NCBI RefSeq assembly: GCF_035189165.1
Contig: NZ_CP045246.1
Span: 930,001-994,000, forward strand
Length of the DNA stretch: 64,000 nt
Direction of reading: 5' to 3'
From: Arthrobacter sp. JZ12
Lineage (GTDB): Bacteria > Actinomycetota > Actinomycetes > Actinomycetales > Micrococcaceae
Under the pieces are notes generated by a model that made no database searches, was not told the origin of the DNA, and was given only the letters and a program-made list of their open reading frames with translations. Position 1 is the stretch's first letter. Each line of letters begins with the position of its first letter. The position numbers and the translations under genes are program-made. Shown piece after piece: positions 24,615 to 34,002 of the stretch.

Positions 24615-25740
24615 GGGAGTCTCCTAGGCGGCTGGACGGTCAGAGGGGTGGAGGTGAAGAAACGCCGGCGCGCCCAGAGGGCAACGTAGACCAGTGCCAC
24701 AAGGACCGGCACTTCGATGAGCGGGCCGACGACGCCGGCAAGCGCCTGCCCGGACGTCACACCGAAGGTGCCAATTGCCACTGCGATGGCCAGTTCGAAG
24801 TTGTTGCCGGCGGCGGTGAAGGCGAGCGTCGTCGTCCGTGCATAGCCGAGGTTTAGCCACCGGCCCACGAGCATCCCGGCAGCAAAGACCACCAGGAAAT
24901 AGGTGAGAAGGGGCAGCGCGATGCGGGCGACGTCGAGCGGACGGGCGGTGATGGTTTCGCCCTGCAGGGCAAAGAGCAGCACGATCGTGAACAGCAGTCC
25001 GTACAGAGCCCACGGTCCAAGTTTGGGCAGAAACGCGCCTTCATACCAGTGCCTGCCGCGGGCCTTCTCGCCGAGGGTGCGGGTCAGGAAACCGGCCACC
25101 AGCGGTATGCCGAGGAAGACCAGTACGGAGGCTGTGATGGCCCAGAAGGAGAAGCCGGCGCTGGTGGTCGGCAGGCCAAGCCAGGACGGCAGCAGCTGGA
25201 GATAGAACCAGCCCAGGGCACCGAAGGCGATCACCTGGAAAACGGAGTTGAGGAAGACCAGCACCGCGGCGGCTTCGCGGTCACCGCAGGCCAGGTCGTT
25301 CCAGATCATGACCATTGCGATGCAGCGGGCAAGTCCAACGATGATCAGACCGGTGCGGTATTCCGGAAGATCGGGCAGGAAGATCCAGGCCAGAGCGAAC
25401 ATGAACGCAGGCGCGGCCAACCAGTTGATGACCAGTGAGGCGGCCATGAGCTTGCGGTCTGCCACCACGCGATGGGTCTGGTCGTAGCGTACCTTGGCCA
25501 GCACCGGATACATCATCACCAGCAGCCCGATCGCGATGGGTAGCGACACCTCGCCGATCTTCACCGCTTCCAGTGCGATATTCAGGCCGGGCACAGCGGA
25601 CCCAAGCACTAGGCCGAGCGCCATGGCGCGATGATCCACACCGGCAGGAAACGGTCGAGAGTTGAGAGCCGCTCCGCGACGAGTGAGTCGGCGGCAACCT
25701 CGCTGGCACGGGCGACGGAGGAAGAGGTAGGGGTGCTCAC
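24611..25740 (-). pseudogene. acr3: Arsenite efflux pump Acr3, interrupted by a -1 frameshift
   Basis: ACR3 pumps export arsenite through ten membrane helices. The gene begins at GTG 25740 with TGGAG four bases upstream and reads STPTSSSVARASEVAADS to LDRFLPVWIIA. It then leaves frame near 25623-25628 and stops at 25609. The rest of the pump (AMALGLVLGSAVPGLNIALE onward, including GLARCIAMVMIWNDLACGD and the C-terminal FTAAGNNFELAIAVAIG) continues intact in the next frame to 24611. One extra G in the GCGCC stretch would restore the normal PVWIIAAMALGL. An ATG at the break could allow reinitiation, producing a pump that lacks its N-terminal end. A sequencing or assembly indel is equally possible. 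Confidence 0.82.
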
Positions 25741-25773
25741 GGAACTCCAGTTGGCAAACATTGACGACGATCG

Positions 25774-25812
25774 ATCGATACGAATACCACCAGCTATATC
25801 GATGGTTGTCAA
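25774..25812. promoter_or_regulatory. ars divergent control region: dyad and acr3 promoter
   Basis: ATCGATA (25774-25780) and TATCGAT (25797-25803) form a perfect 7-bp dyad between acr3 and arsR. On the minus strand TTGACA (25812-25807) is followed after 17 bp by TGGTAT, a good promoter for acr3-arsC-FAD; the dyad covers its spacer and -10. This is the expected layout for ArsR repression. Confidence 0.6.
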
Positions 25813-25832
25813 TCCAGTGCATAATGGACCTC

Positions 25833-26180
25833 ATGGCCTCTGTACCAACTCTCGAGATGCTGGACGACTCCTGCTGTGTTCCGTCGGGCCGGCCGACGCT
25901 CAGCGTCGAGGACGCGCAGCAGCGGGCACTGGTATTCAAGGCGCTCGCCGACCCGAACCGGCTGCGCCTGCTGTCAATTGTGAAAGCGGGCGACGCCGGA
26001 GGATCGTGCGTCTGCGACCTCACCGAGCCGCTCGATCTTGGTCAGCCCACCGTCTCGCATCACCTGAAGGTTCTGGTGGAGGCTGGCCTCCTGCAGCGTG
26101 AGAAGCGTGGAACGTGGGCCTACTACTCGCTCACCCCCGGTGCGCTGGACAAGGTTGCCGACCTGATCAGTACGCTCTGA
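25833..26180 (+). CDS. arsR: Arsenite-responsive repressor ArsR
   Basis: A 115-residue winged-helix repressor divergent from the acr3 operon. Core motifs: ALADPNRLRLLSIVKAGD, recognition helix LGQPTVSHHLKVLVEAG, wing QREKRGTWAYYSL. The cysteines are a tandem pair near the N-terminus (DDSCCVPSG) and SCVCDL before the recognition helix. A tandem Cys pair plus one Cys by the DNA-binding helix is the arsenite site described for the Corynebacterium glutamicum type of ArsR (recalled). The ATG at 25833 has a GGA upstream; ATG 25824 is possible. The longer frame to 25761 would run through the operator and is unlikely. Confidence 0.9.
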   Translation: MASVPTLEMLDDSCCVPSGRPTLSVEDAQQRALVFKALADPNRLRLLSIVKAGDAGGSCVCDLTEPLDLGQPTVSHHLKVLVEAGLLQREKRGTWAYYSLTPGALDKVADLISTL

Positions 26181-26299
26181 CGAGTTCCACGCGCCACACC
26201 CAGCGGGTGAAACTGCGCAAACCTGCGCCTATCCTGCGCTCGAAAAAGTCCTGCTCCGGCATATGCTCAGCGTGGCTTGAACGTTCCTTGGGGGAGTGC

Positions 26300-26752
26300 G
26301 TGAAAAAAATACTGGGTTGGGCTGTCCTTGCGGCCCTCGTTCTATGGGCTGTCGCCTTTTTCGCGCTCAACCAGATGCACGCCCGGGAAACTCAGAGTAT
26401 GGTCGCCGCAGCGGACCGCGTCGACATCCCGGGGAACTGGACTCTTATCTCTGAGCGCATCGAGAGCGAAAAGCTCCCCTGCCTCAACAGCAATCCGTGC
26501 CCCAGCCTGCACCGCAGATGGCAGACGTCCGAAGAACTCAGCGAAGACTCCCTCCAGGTGTTGGCTTCCTCCGCCGGCCTCAGCCTCACCGTCGACCGCT
26601 CCTGCGCACGCCCGGACAACGTCCTCGGCGACGCTGCCCTCTGCACCGGCACCGCCGCGGATGACGGCTATGACTTTTCCTTCACCATCAGCAGTCCGCA
26701 GCCGGGGGCAGACAGCATCCTGGTCCTCGGCGTGGAGGCGTCCGACGAGTGA
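26300..26752 (+). CDS. Membrane-anchored four-cysteine protein, paralogue 1 of 3
   Basis: I do not recognise the family. The 150-residue product has one N-terminal helix (ILGWAVLAALVLWAVAFFAL) and then a ~125-residue part that should face outside. Signature residues shared with the next two genes are MVAAADRVDIPGNW, then ESEKLPCLNSNPCPSLHRRW and, later, two further cysteines (SCARP and ALCTG). The four cysteines suggest two disulfides. The start GTG at 26300 follows GGGGGAGTGC; the same leader stands before paralogue 3. A TATGCT -10 candidate lies at 26262-26267. It is followed 43 nt later by paralogue 2, and the arsR gene lies upstream. No catalytic motif is visible. Confidence 0.75.
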   Translation: MKKILGWAVLAALVLWAVAFFALNQMHARETQSMVAAADRVDIPGNWTLISERIESEKLPCLNSNPCPSLHRRWQTSEELSEDSLQVLASSAGLSLTVDRSCARPDNVLGDAALCTGTAADDGYDFSFTISSPQPGADSILVLGVEASDE

Positions 26753-26795
26753 GCCGCCCTTTGCCACGTCCCGAATCATCAGTAAGCTTCGGATC

Positions 26796-27248
26796 GTGAG
26801 GCAATTGGCGGCACTGTGTCTGGGCATGCTGATCTTTTGGACTGGCGCCTTTCTTGTTGTGAAGGACCATCAGGATTCGGTCACCAACAGGATGGGCTCC
26901 ATTGCCGACCACCTGAAGGTCCCCGACTCCTGGGTGCGGCTCTCCCAGCACATCGAGCGCGAACAGCACATCTGCTTCAACGACAAATCCTGTCCAGCGT
27001 TCAGTCGGTCGTGGCAGGCAGACCGGGTCCTCCATGCCGAGGATCTGCGGCAACTGGCGCGCAAAGCCGGTTGGAACCTCAAGTTCGACGGAAGCTGCAC
27101 AAGGGCGGTCCACGCCACGGGCTTCAGTAGGCTTTGTTCGGCAACCGCAACCATCGATGGTCACCGGCTCAGCCTTTACCTCGATAGTCCCGGAGCGGAT
27201 TCGGACAGTGTCGTGCGCATGAGCCTCAGCGCGGAGGCCAGTTCCTAG
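26796..27248 (+). CDS. Membrane-anchored four-cysteine protein, paralogue 2 of 3
   Basis: Second member of the tandem family, 150 residues from a GTG at 26796 (GGAT just upstream). N-terminal anchor helix LAALCLGMLIFWTGAFLVV. The outer part keeps the shared pattern: IADHLKVPDSW, then EREQHICFNDKSCPAFSRSW, a helix rich in acidic and Leu residues, and the late cysteines SCTRA and RLCSA. Compared with its neighbours the motif is looser (CFNDKSCPA against CLNxNPCPS), so this is the most diverged copy. The short gap after paralogue 1 suggests a shared transcript. Function unknown. Confidence 0.72.
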   Translation: MRQLAALCLGMLIFWTGAFLVVKDHQDSVTNRMGSIADHLKVPDSWVRLSQHIEREQHICFNDKSCPAFSRSWQADRVLHAEDLRQLARKAGWNLKFDGSCTRAVHATGFSRLCSATATIDGHRLSLYLDSPGADSDSVVRMSLSAEASS

Positions 27249-27427
27249 GGCACGACGGCGATCCTCGCCACGGTCGCGGCCCGCACCGAGCCTCGTCGTA
27301 GCCATGCCGTGGGCGACGCCCACCGAGCGCGTATACCGGTTCTGCATCATCTTCTTCTCACCCCTGAACGGCCGGGATTCCCGCTCGTATGCTGGAGGGA
27401 AAGTCGGAACGCGTTCGGGGGAGTGCG

Positions 27428-27892
27428 TTGAGAAAGCGAGTGGCGGCCTGGGTGCTGATCGGCCTGATCCTGCTGTGGGTCTGCGCCTTCCTCGTGATCA
27501 AAAGCATCCATGACTCCACCACGGCTGACATGGTTGCCGTCGCTGACCGGCTCAAGGTTCCCGAGACCTGGCCGATGGTCTCGGAGGTGGTGGAGAGCGA
27601 GAAGCTCATCTGCCTGAACGCCAATCCCTGCCCCAGCATGTCTCGGACTTGGCAGGCAGAAACTGAACTCGAGGTGGACGACCTGCACGAACTTGCGCTG
27701 TCGGCGGGTTGGATTTTGGAGATCGAGGGCGACTGTCTGCGTCAGGCTGGCGACATCGGTACTCGCAGCGTCTGCTCGGGCACCGTGGAGGACCGCGGCT
27801 ACGAGATCCAGTTGCGCGTGGACAGCCCTGAAGCCGGCGCGGCCAGCCGCCTCTGGATCCACTTGGAAGAGCAAGAGCCCCCGGAAACCTAG
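27428..27892 (+). CDS. Membrane-anchored four-cysteine protein, paralogue 3 of 3
   Basis: Third copy, 154 residues if it starts at the TTG at 27428. That start is chosen because GGGGGAGTGC stands in the same position as in paralogue 1, and the protein then begins LRKRVAAWVLIGLILLW, matching VKKILGW in copy 1. The shared core reads MVAVADRLKVPETW, then ESEKLICLNANPCPSMSRTW, and the late cysteines DCLRQ and SVCSG. TATGCT at 27388-27393, with TGAACG 17 bp before it, is a likely promoter. The stop overlaps by 4 nt the end of the convergent MBL hydrolase gene. Copies 1 and 3 are more alike than either is to copy 2. Confidence 0.72.
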   Translation: MRKRVAAWVLIGLILLWVCAFLVIKSIHDSTTADMVAVADRLKVPETWPMVSEVVESEKLICLNANPCPSMSRTWQAETELEVDDLHELALSAGWILEIEGDCLRQAGDIGTRSVCSGTVEDRGYEIQLRVDSPEAGAASRLWIHLEEQEPPET

Positions 27893-28629
27893 ATCGCGCC
27901 GCGCGTCCGAGCGAGGCGCACGGCCTCCGCGGCTCCGCCCAGCCATGGAACCCCATGGCCCGGAAGGACAGCCTGCGCCGCTGTCTCCGCGATCCCACTA
28001 AGAGAGGACAGGGCATCGGATGTCCTGTTCGTGGAACCTGCTGCGACTATGCGCGGCCCCTTTCGCCCGGTATACGGGTCGAGCGTCACCAGCGCATCAC
28101 CTGTGACAACCGCACCGCGATCGGGAAAATGCAACACGCAATGCCCATCAGTATGGCCAGGGGTGTGGATGACGTGGGGGCGGCCGGGCAGGAAGTTCAC
28201 AGGCCCGGGCAGGAGAGGCTGAAACTGCTCGATACCCTTGATGCCCAGCCCGGTCGCCCACAATGCCCCAAGCACCGGGAGGGCACCGGGGTGGCGCATC
28301 GGGTAAAAGGTGCGGGTCTTCTCGTGCGAGTAGCGGTACGGGTGCCGTGCAATGAAGGAGTCGGCTTCGTGCACCAGAACCGGCAGCCCCAACTCCTTCT
28401 GGGCCCGGGCGGCGAATCCCATGTGGTCGAAGTGGGGATGCGTGATGATGAGGCCCTTGACGTCGGACAATGGCCGGTTCAGCTCTCGTAGGGCTCCCAG
28501 CAGCATCTTCCACATTGGCGGCACTCCTGAATCGATCAGGGTGATCCCGTCGGCGTCCTCGATCAGGTAGACGTTCACGTACGCGTGCTGGAGAAGGTGG
28601 ATTCGGTCGGCCACACCGCGAATGAACAT
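27889..28629 (-). CDS. Metallo-beta-lactamase fold hydrolase
   Basis: A 246-residue member of the MBL superfamily. The zinc ligands are visible: THPHFDHMG (HxHxDH) near residue 73, HTPGHTDGH (His) near 157, TGDALVTLDPYTG (bridging Asp) and LPGHGVPW (last His). It resembles glyoxalase II-like or lactonase-like hydrolases rather than true beta-lactamases; the substrate is not identifiable. I chose ATG 28629, which has AGGAG eight bases upstream, over the upstream ATG at 28656. It is convergent with paralogue 3 of the four-cysteine family and divergent from the M20 peptidase. Confidence 0.87.
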   Translation of the reverse strand: MFIRGVADRIHLLQHAYVNVYLIEDADGITLIDSGVPPMWKMLLGALRELNRPLSDVKGLIITHPHFDHMGFAARAQKELGLPVLVHEADSFIARHPYRYSHEKTRTFYPMRHPGALPVLGALWATGLGIKGIEQFQPLLPGPVNFLPGRPHVIHTPGHTDGHCVLHFPDRGAVVTGDALVTLDPYTGRKGPRIVAAGSTNRTSDALSSLSGIAETAAQAVLPGHGVPWLGGAAEAVRLARTRGAI

Positions 28630-28738
28630 TCTTCGGTCTCCTGCTGCACTCGGCATGAAAGACTGGATAATCAGCTAGCTTACAGTTCTTCGCCCTCGGA
28701 CGCCGCAGGTATTTGGGATCACCGAAAGGACCCCTCGC

Positions 28739-30166
28739 ATGGACCCTGACCAAAGGATCCCGGACTACCTGCACGGCCATGAGGGGGAGATTCTCGACCG
28801 TCTCTCGGAGTGGGTCCGTATTCCCTCCGTCGCTGGTGTTCCGGAGCGTGCACACAATCTGGTCCGCTCCGCACATTGGCTCGCGGCCGAACTGCGGGCC
28901 AACGGCTTCCCCACTACGGAAGTATGGTCGGATGCCGAGGCGCCGGCGGTATTCGCGGAGTGGGCCCAGGCTCCGGGCGCACCCACCGTCCTGGTCTACA
29001 GCCATCACGACGTGCGGGCGGTGAAGGAGCAGAACTGGGGTCAGACAGCGCCTTTCGCCCCGGTGTTCCGCGACGGAAGGCTCTACGGTCGCGGAAGCTC
29101 AGATGCGAAGGGTCAAATTCTCACCCACCTATGGGCGCTCCGTGCCCACCTCCACACCACCGGCCGCCACGTTCCTGCCGTCAACCTGAAGTTTCTGATC
29201 GAAGGCGAAGAGGAAGAGGGTTCGCCCGGCCTGGCGAAACTGATCGAGCTGCATCGCAGCAAGCTGGACGCCGACGTCGTTATTTTCTCTGACACCCTGC
29301 TCTGGCGGGCCGACCATCCAGCCGTGTGCACCAGCATTCGAGGCATGTTGGGAGCGAAGCTGGAGGTGTTCGGGCCGCAGACCGACGTCCACAGCGGTGC
29401 TGTGTCGGGCGTGGCGCCCAACCCGGCGTTTGAACTGAGCAGGCTCCTGGCCGCGCTTCATGACCAGCAGGGCAGGATCGCCCTTCCCGGCTTCTACGCG
29501 AACGTCAAGGAGATACCGGCCCAACGCAAGGCTGAGCTCGCGGCACTGCCGTTCGACGAGCAGAATTGGCTGGCCCGGTCGCAGACCTCGGCTGTGGTCG
29601 GTGAGGAAGGCTATACCGAGCTGGAGCGGCTGTGGGAGCGGCCCGCCGTCGAAATCATTGCGCTGGCTGCGGGCGACCCCGAAGGAGTTGCCCGGGCTGC
29701 CGTTCCCCAGAAGGCCTCGGCGGACCTGAGCTTTCGCACCGTGGAGGGCCAGGAGGTCCTGGCAGTCGGTGAGCAGCTGGAGCGGTGGGTGAAGGAGAAC
29801 ATCAGCAGCGGCTACGGGTACAACCTGTCGCTGTCCATCGAAACGTCGCAGGAGGCGTACCGGACCCCTGACTCGCCGGTGGTTGAGGCATTGGCCCGTG
29901 CGATGGCGCGAGGATTCGGCGCGGAGACGGCGGGCAGGATGGGCAACGCCGGTGGAGGACCGGCTCAGCTGCTTGCCTCGGCGCTGGAGGTGCCCGTGGT
30001 CTTCTTCGGGACCGGTCTGGTGGAGGACAAGTGGCACGACAGTGACGAGAGCGTGCGGCTGGACGTCCTTTGCGCCGGCGCTGCAACCCTCGCGTACCTG
30101 TGGGAGGAGCTGGGGGCGGGGCCAAGCGGGCAGCAGGCAGCCGACTCGCCGAAGAACGAAAATTAG
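28739..30166 (+). CDS. M20 family dipeptidase
   Basis: A 475-residue zinc peptidase of the M20 (carnosinase-like) group, cytosolic, cleaving dipeptides or related amides. Metal and catalytic motifs: VLVYSHHDVRAV (near 82), GRGSSDAKGQ (bridging Asp), LIEGEEEEGSPG (general-base Glu pair) and VIFSDT (Asp). The lid/dimerisation domain lies at about 205-350 and contains the TDVHSGAVSG loop typical of the family; the last metal ligand is expected in the C-terminal quarter near GTGLVEDKWHDSDE. The ATG at 28739 has GAAAGGA at good distance. The relatively short HDV segment and HSGAVSG are standard for this clade. Confidence 0.9.
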   Translation: MDPDQRIPDYLHGHEGEILDRLSEWVRIPSVAGVPERAHNLVRSAHWLAAELRANGFPTTEVWSDAEAPAVFAEWAQAPGAPTVLVYSHHDVRAVKEQNWGQTAPFAPVFRDGRLYGRGSSDAKGQILTHLWALRAHLHTTGRHVPAVNLKFLIEGEEEEGSPGLAKLIELHRSKLDADVVIFSDTLLWRADHPAVCTSIRGMLGAKLEVFGPQTDVHSGAVSGVAPNPAFELSRLLAALHDQQGRIALPGFYANVKEIPAQRKAELAALPFDEQNWLARSQTSAVVGEEGYTELERLWERPAVEIIALAAGDPEGVARAAVPQKASADLSFRTVEGQEVLAVGEQLERWVKENISSGYGYNLSLSIETSQEAYRTPDSPVVEALARAMARGFGAETAGRMGNAGGGPAQLLASALEVPVVFFGTGLVEDKWHDSDESVRLDVLCAGAATLAYLWEELGAGPSGQQAADSPKNEN

Positions 30167-30253
30167 GCAGCCTGCTTTGTAGCGGCTAGGTTGGACTACG
30201 GATGAGGCGTCCGTCGAGTAATTGCAAGCTCAAACGTTCAAGGGAGCACCGAT

Positions 30254-30409
30254 TTGGAACTCATCGACCTCTTAATTGGCATGGCCCTGCTGACCGCCCC
30301 CGTCCTGGTTCTGGCGCTGGTCGCCAAGATTGTCCTGGACCGCCGAGCGGTGGCGCAGCGGAATCAGCCATGTCCGGCGAAGGTCGCCGCGGGCGAAACA
30401 ACCCCCTGA
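30254..30409 (+). CDS. Small single-pass membrane protein
   Basis: A 51-codon frame from TTG 30254, with GGGAG eight bases upstream. It encodes an N-terminal hydrophobic helix (LLIGMALLTAPVLVLALVAK) followed by a short basic and polar tail ending GETTP. Length, composition and the ribosome-binding site make it plausible, but there is no homology evidence. It lies between the M20 peptidase and ispE on the same strand. Confidence 0.45.
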   Translation: MELIDLLIGMALLTAPVLVLALVAKIVLDRRAVAQRNQPCPAKVAAGETTP

Positions 30410-30485
30410 ATTCATCCTCCAAATGGTGAATCGGCAAGCGCCGTCACGCTCCTTTGAGCGGTTTCTCCTCCGCCCGGGCGTGATC

Positions 30486-30491
30486 TAAGTT
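30486..30491 (+). promoter_or_regulatory. -10 box of leaderless ispE promoter
   Basis: TAAGTT ends seven bases before the ATG at 30499, with no Shine-Dalgarno sequence. A TTG inside it (30490) extends the frame but would lie upstream of the transcript start. Confidence 0.4.
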
Positions 30492-30498
30492 GGACAGC

Positions 30499-31473
30499 AT
30501 GGTGTCTGGCAAAACGGCAGGGATTCGCACAACCGGGCCCCGCGCCGTCCGTGTGAAGGCTCCTGGCAAGATCAACGTCTCCTTCCGCGTCGGCCCGCCC
30601 CGTGATGACGGCTATCACAACGTCGCGAGCGTCTATCTGGCGGTCTCCCTCTACGAGGAAGTCACCGCGACAGTAACCGACGACGACGCGATCACCGTGA
30701 CGGTCGACGGCCAGGGCAGTCTCAACCTCCCCATGGAGGAGATCCCGCTCGATGCCAGCAACCTCGCCGCACGTGCAGCGGCCCTGCTGGCCGAGCTGAG
30801 CGAGAACTCCACCGGCGTACACCTCAACATCACCAAACGCGTTCCCATCGCCGGAGGCATGGGCGGCGGCTCCGCCGACGCTGCCGCAGCGCTACTGGCG
30901 TGCGACGCCCTCTGGAACAGCGGCTTCTCCCGCGATGAACTCGCCAAGATCGCCGTCGACCTCGGTGCGGACGTGCCGTTCGCGCTCATCGGAGGCACCG
31001 CCGTCGGTCTTGGAGTGGGCGAGCAGCTCACGCCGGCCATTTCCAAGACGCCGCTGCACTGGGTGCTGGTGACGTCGTCGTTCGGGTTGTCCACGCCGGC
31101 GGTGTTCCGCACCCTAGATGACCTTCGCGTGGCCTCGGGCGAGGAGCCGCCAGAGATCCCCGAGATCGACCCGCAGATCCTCACCGCCATGCGGGCAGGT
31201 GACGCACATGCGCTCGCCGACCTGCTGCACAACGACCTGCAGGCAGCCGCGCTGGAGCTCGCGCCGGAACTGAAGGACATCCTGCACGCCGGCAAGGACG
31301 CCGGAGCGCTCGCCGGTATCGTTTCCGGATCCGGTCCCACGGTCGCGTTCCTGGCCGAGTCGGAAGAGCACGCGGCAACCGTTGAGGCGATGCTCTCTAC
31401 CGCCGGCCTCTCCACGGAACTGGTGTCCGGGCCCGCTCACGGTGCGAGGATCGTCAGCGACTACATCGCATAA
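30499..31473 (+). CDS. ispE: 4-diphosphocytidyl-2-C-methyl-D-erythritol kinase
   Basis: IspE phosphorylates CDP-ME in the methylerythritol phosphate pathway to isoprenoid precursors. The 324-residue GHMP kinase shows KAPGKINVSFRVGPPRDDGYH at its start (~14-34), the ATP-binding loop PIAGGMGGGSADAAAALLA (~114-132), LGADVPFALIGGTAVGLGVG (~160) and IVSGSGPTVAFL (~275), all intact. ATG 30499 is chosen from the -10 position. In many actinobacteria ispE directly follows rsmA and precedes a Uup-like ABC-F gene; here the second relation is kept but the first is broken by about 16.7 kb of other genes. Confidence 0.94.
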   Translation: MVSGKTAGIRTTGPRAVRVKAPGKINVSFRVGPPRDDGYHNVASVYLAVSLYEEVTATVTDDDAITVTVDGQGSLNLPMEEIPLDASNLAARAAALLAELSENSTGVHLNITKRVPIAGGMGGGSADAAAALLACDALWNSGFSRDELAKIAVDLGADVPFALIGGTAVGLGVGEQLTPAISKTPLHWVLVTSSFGLSTPAVFRTLDDLRVASGEEPPEIPEIDPQILTAMRAGDAHALADLLHNDLQAAALELAPELKDILHAGKDAGALAGIVSGSGPTVAFLAESEEHAATVEAMLSTAGLSTELVSGPAHGARIVSDYIA

Positions 31474-31507
31474 CGAAACCGGCCGGGCTTGTGCCCGACC
31501 GGTTTCG
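31474..31507 (+). terminator. Terminator after ispE
   Basis: CGAAACCGG-CGGGC / GCCCG-CCGGTTTCG forms a long stem with one opposed C/A and a TTGT loop. It begins directly at the ispE stop and is followed by TTCAGTTCT. It may also serve the minus-strand small gene that ends at 31535. Confidence 0.8.
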
Positions 31508-31534
31508 TTCAGTTCTGGAAGTCGTGGCGCGTAT

Positions 31535-31765
31535 TCAGCCTGCGGTCAGCGACGTCTTATGGGTCTCGGCGCGCTCCCGCCGGGTCAGCTCCTCGTCGAG
31601 TTCTTCCTTTCGGAACTCGGTCTCCGGCTCAGGCTCGCCGAAGCGATACTCGTGATCAAGTTCGCGCAGCACTTTGCTGTTCAGCACATGCAGGGCGCAG
31701 TCGTCGAGTGCGCGAAGGTCAGCGGGAAAGCGGTCGATGGGGGAAATCTTGCTCGTGTAGCTCAT
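31535..31765 (-). CDS. Small acidic protein of unknown function
   Basis: A 76-residue, charged, probably cytosolic protein with an excellent GAAGGAG seven bases before ATG 31765. Its second half (SKVLRELDHEYRFGEPEPET and EELDEELTRRERAE) is strongly Glu/Arg-rich and likely helical. I do not recognise the family. Two perfect dyads upstream (31786-31806 and 31831-31845) hint at its own regulator. It is convergent with ispE. Confidence 0.65.
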   Translation of the reverse strand: MSYTSKISPIDRFPADLRALDDCALHVLNSKVLRELDHEYRFGEPEPETEFRKEELDEELTRRERAETHKTSLTAG

Positions 31766-32122
31766 TGGTTCTCCTTCCGGAGCGCCCGCTCAGCAATAGT
31801 GAGCGGTCGAGAGAGGAAAGTCTTCAGCATGCCGAGAATCTCGGCGTAAAGGGAGCTTGAATGTCAGCTTCGTGAGACTGATGAAATAGTGCACCTCATG
31901 TAGAAGAGGTGGAGGCAACGTTCCCTGCTTGCTGAAGAAACGTTGTGAGCGTGGCGCTGTCAACATTACCGCAGCAAGATCACAGCGGAAGACCCGCGGC
32001 ACGGACTTTCCAGCCGCAGGGGCACATCGCTGTTTCTCTGTCTACCCGCGAGTGGCTTAAGTTGGATGGACAGCGCCCGCCCGTCAAGCGCTAAGAGTCC
32101 GTCTTTCAGAAAGCAGCACACG
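31766..32122. other. Divergent intergenic region with several inverted repeats
   Basis: No credible gene in these 357 bp (one 70-codon minus-strand frame lacks a ribosome-binding site and protein-like composition). It contains CCGCTCA-N7-TGAGCGG (31786-31806), just upstream of the small acidic gene, GCCGAGA-A-TCTCGGC (31831-31845), and CAACGTT-N16-AACGTTG (31916-31945). Nearest the ABC-F gene there is a TAAGTT -10-like box at 32058-32063, resembling the ispE promoter. Confidence 0.5.
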
Positions 32123-33946
<1,824 letters not shown>

Positions 33947-33960
33947 GGGTTACCTTCCTA

Positions 33961-33987
33961 AGGGGTGCATGCAGTGCATGCACCCCT
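33961..33987. terminator. Perfect palindromic terminator hairpin after ABC-F
   Basis: AGGGGTGCATGCA-G-TGCATGCACCCCT is a 13-bp perfect dyad between the convergent ABC-F and HNH nuclease genes. Its GCATGCAGTGCATGC core recurs in the hairpin after the TerC gene at 36086-36130. Confidence 0.75.
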
Positions 33988-34002
33988 CCTGAAGACGACT
34001 GA

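Noticed and set aside
25774-25803. ATCGAT repeats as a mobile-element end or attachment site
   Set aside because: Position, promoter overlap and divergent arsR make an ArsR operator the simpler explanation; no transposase or integrase gene is present.
31790-32002. 70-codon minus-strand frame between the acidic gene and ABC-F
   Set aside because: No ribosome-binding site, odd composition, and it overlaps the regulatory dyads.
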